Positions 60,801 through 64,000 of a stretch of 64,000 nucleotides of DNA are shown in pieces; within the stretch, counting starts at the first letter, position 1; every line of letters begins with the position of its first letter. Source of the stretch: Aphelocoma coerulescens (lineage: Eukaryota > Chordata > Aves > Passeriformes > Corvidae); contig NC_091033.1 in assembly GCF_041296385.1 (NCBI RefSeq), positions 13,348,001 through 13,412,000 of the forward strand, in the 5' to 3' direction. A program made the translations under genes and the position numbers. The notes beneath the pieces are model-generated. The model was not told the DNA's origin. It worked only from the letters and a program-made list of their open reading frames with translations, and did not search any database.

Positions 60801-63779
60801 CTGGTTTGGATCTCCCCAAAGAAGGCACTGAAGTTCATCAGGTTTCCAAAGCCCTGGAATCCACGACTGGTGAAAATACAGCGTGAAAAAATTAGGGATG
60901 TGCTGTCCCAAGCAGTGACCTTCAGCTTGTGGTCTCCAGACGTGAAGCAGAGCAGGGACTTGGATCAGTCCCTTTCAAAAACCAAGCCCATAAAGAGAAA
61001 GCTTAAATATCTAATAAAGCAATTCACTCAGCCCATTGGAACAAGATGAAAATCACCAGTCCAGAGGAAAACTCATTCAAGTGTGGGAGATTTTTATGGT
61101 TTTCCCAGTGGGGTTTTGACCTTCTCCTTAACAATCATGAATAGTAGGATGTAGCTATTTGAAGACAACAACACAGAAATTGTTTCAATGTGTTAGTAGT
61201 CAGAATTTTGCTTTAGGAAGTGGAATTGTGATTAATTAATTGTCAGACACATGGATATCTCACTTGCAAGACTAAATTTCCAAGGGCAGATTGTGTCACC
61301 TAGACTTCAGGGAAGAGCTAAAATTGTCCAATATAACCATTTTTTAAAGGACAGAGAAGTCATGGGATGGGAAGGGTGAAGGGAGTCACTGGCCCTTTCT
61401 CACCTCTGAAATATGCTGGTTTTCTGAGATATGAACGAGAGTCATGATTAAGGTGTAAAAAATATAAATTAATCTATATCCATCGGCCTCTGTTATTTAA
61501 AGAATCACTGGAAAATATCATTGAAGACCCACACTCTTGCAGTGCCCCAGTCATATACCCATGTACATGTTTGGGGTCTATGATCAGAGATGTTAAATTC
61601 TAGTTAATAGTTAAAAAAAAAAGACAAAATGCCATGCTACTGCTCACTTAAATCATCCTTGTTTCTGCTCCACTTCATTACACACACACCATTTCCCTTT
61701 GCATGACTGCGAGATCAAACCCCTCATCCCAGACTGTAATCATAGAGCAGTCGGGGAGTGGGTGCCCTCTCCCCTTTGCAGGGTCCTACAGCTCATTACT
61801 CAATCATATTATTAAGAAATTCTCAGTTTTAATAAATGAAGGTGGTGTTCATCTCAAGGCTGAGAATGGATGTTTTTATGGAAATAAGCACTTGATGCTT
61901 ATCTTCACAGCATCTCCTTAAGAAAACCATTATCACTTCAAAATAGCTCCTCCGAGCAAAAAAAGTACAATTACGTAAGTCTTGTGCAAGCCAAGCCAGG
62001 AGGAGATGCCAGGTTGTGTTTATGTTTTTGCCATTTTTTAGGCCCAAAAAATCAGGTTAATACAGTTCCAAACCTACAAAGACCCTGTGCTTCAGCCACC
62101 CACAGAAGAGCAAATGCCTCTGACAGGCTCCATTCCAGCTGAATTAAACCTGGGTTTTGAACCCGCCTTTAGCAAGAGCTTGTTCCTCAAGTAGGTCCAT
62201 GGAACAACGGGATAACAGAATCCAATGCTTTGCTTAAATGCTAAAAATCATCCACTTAAGGGGAGCAATTATCACTGATCCTTCATGCTAGCTACTTAAC
62301 ATTTAATGTCTTACTCCTTAAGATATGAAAATAAGCTATTTTAACCTCCTAAAGTAGATTTGAAAAGTCTCCTAAAATTTCTCAGAACAAATCTCATTTA
62401 GAAGCAAGTGAAATTATGTTCAGAAGCTACTTAGATGCTTTTAAAAAATCTTACTTGATATTTAAAATACAAAGCCCTGCAGTGATTTTCCCTTCAGTAC
62501 CTTTTGAAATCAAGCTTAAAAAATGGACTTTGGAGCCAAGATGCATCTTTGTATCTGCATTTTCTGTTGGCTGGTTTTCCTGCTGTAGCACAGTGCTGCA
62601 CTTCTCCATCCACAACCGTATCCAAAAATACCACCACGAGATCCAAACTGCTGTTCTGGGACTGCTGAGTGATTGGGAAAGAGGCTGTGCTGTGATGGGC
62701 ACACATCAACCACATCAACATGGACTGTGCCTGAAAAGATTGTCTTTGGTAAATAAAAGGGTTTCAAAATGTGTCTTTTTACAAAGTGTTTTTCTTTGGA
62801 AGCATTAAACTGCCAAAATCGACCTTCTTTACCACATTCTTCAGAGATTAAGACTGGTGGCAAAATGAACTCTTTAAATGTCCAGGGAAATAATGTCCCC
62901 TAATGCTCGAGCTTGTTACTCCTAGTACTCCATGCTTGCTAAGAAATATAATGTTTGGAATGCACATTTCACCTTTAGTCCTCACAGTGCACAGGAATGT
63001 GGATTTTACAGTTTTTTATTAGTGCAAACATTCAGAAAACCAACAGAAGACTAGTATGTTATTACTGTTATAATTAATAAATATTTATATTATGTAAGTA
63101 CACAAAATTTCCAGTCAGGATAGGTACCCTCTACTTTTAAATAATGCACACGTTGATAGATTTCTATTTATGGTAATTGCATCTCACAAAATAAAGAAAT
63201 TTAGTTCTATTTACAAAACTGTAGGGTGGCCTTTGTCCCTGGGGCATTGCATTCACAGCCATGCAGCTCCCTGGGAGTTCAAGTGCAAAGATTAAACAAT
63301 CTTCAGGATGGAGAATCATCTGTCTGAAATGCAACTACCAGAGAGGGAATGTTTACATTATTTCAGTATTTTATTACGCAGTGAAAAAGAAATCACAGTA
63401 AGCTTTTCTTGTGCCACCTGCGCCACCCTGCAATAATCCCAAAGTGTGTCCATTAGTGGAACAGCTCCCAGTTTGCACCTGAAGGAGGAACGTAAGCCTG
63501 CAAGTTTCTGGGGTTATTTGACTCATCAATTAATAGGTAATCTCAAGGACACATCCACTTGCCACACCAACTTTCACCAGCTCAGTAGCAGGCTGCCAAA
63601 CCCCCTAAGGATGACATTCCCACCTGCTTTCCTTTTCTCTCAAGCAAATCCCTGCCCAACCAAACGGCTCTGACACTTCAGCTCTATCATTTCCAGTGAA
63701 AATGAAAAGACTTAGCACTACGGAAAATTACCCTAGCAGGCTTTGAAAAAACTGAATCTCTAATTACTGAACACATGAG
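57891..63779. other. Gene-free sequence
   Basis: No supported gene over nearly 6 kb. Frames reach 140 codons (58300-58722, minus) and 130 codons (62416-62808, plus) and are unrecognised. The block 59740-60010, with CAATTAAG at 59918-59925 and 'tcttttttaatgaagg'-like words, looks mildly enhancer-like. The sequence is strongly AT-rich at 62300-63200. Confidence 0.5.
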
Positions 63780-63960
63780 GATCATAAGAATTTAATTAGG
63801 AGTCCCCCGACCCCTCCAGGTTGGCACGGGAGGCTTATCCCGGCTCAGCCGCTCCGGCTGGTGGGTGCTGGGGAGGAACATTTTGCAAAACCCGTCCGCC
63901 AGCAGCTGGAGCTGGGGCTGCTCACACCCTGTTGTTGCAGACAGCGAGGAAACCATCCAG
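63780..63960. promoter_or_regulatory. Small CpG cluster near window edge
   Basis: About eight CpGs in 150 bases ('cccccgacc', 'ggcacggg', 'cccggctcagccgctccgg', 'cccgtccgcc') in a locally GC-richer patch. CpGs fall off again before the window ends, so it is not clearly the edge of a large island. Confidence 0.3.
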
Positions 63961-64000
63961 TGTCCCAAATAAATTAATGAATTACTCTGCTCCTCCCAAC

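Overview
The window reads as avian nuclear genomic DNA. Four stretches match CR1 non-LTR retrotransposons, the dominant interspersed repeat of birds. One is a typical CR1 3' tail (about 3514-3590). One is a decayed CR1 ORF2 fragment on the minus strand (about 28180-28660), recognisable by translation. Two are antisense tail fragments (about 12238-12303 and 42774-42890). Two or three short stretches resemble the ancient vertebrate repeats L2 and MIR. Recognisable repeats cover only a few percent of the window, which fits the compact avian genome. Crocodilian or turtle origin cannot be excluded from sequence alone, and I do not assign a species.

I find no protein-coding exon that I can support. 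The longest open frame is 180 codons (minus strand, 11063-11605). Such frames overlap others on the opposite strand, have low-complexity or cysteine/tryptophan-rich random composition, and contain no domain I recognise. That is what chance gives in 64 kb of moderate-GC DNA. No tRNA, rRNA, CRISPR array, operon or intact mobile element is visible. The window is best described as intergenic or deep-intronic sequence, probably a gene desert or the flank of a developmental gene.

Layout. 1-2879 is plain AT-rich sequence with a 26-T run. 2880-4110 is CpG-enriched and interrupted by a CR1 tail. 4111-19799 is largely featureless. 19800-20985 holds the one convincing CpG island (core 20401-20970) and is the best promoter candidate. 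21019-28180 is non-coding, with a candidate regulatory block at 24240-24620 and an L2/MIR pair at 26590-26945. 28180-28660 is the CR1 ORF2 relic. 28661-39499 is non-coding with two blocks that look like conserved elements. 39500-41660 is the most striking non-coding interval: a small CpG cluster running into AT-rich, homeodomain-motif-rich sequence, resembling a developmental enhancer. 42774-63779 is mostly featureless with scattered enhancer-like blocks. A minor CpG cluster lies at the right edge.

No gene-to-gene interaction can be described. If the reading is right, the function of this DNA is regulatory: one orphan CpG-island promoter and several distal elements acting on a gene outside the window, or on an unannotated non-coding transcript. 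I see no evidence for a new multi-gene system. The enhancer-like calls rest on base composition and motif content read by eye and have not been tested by alignment.
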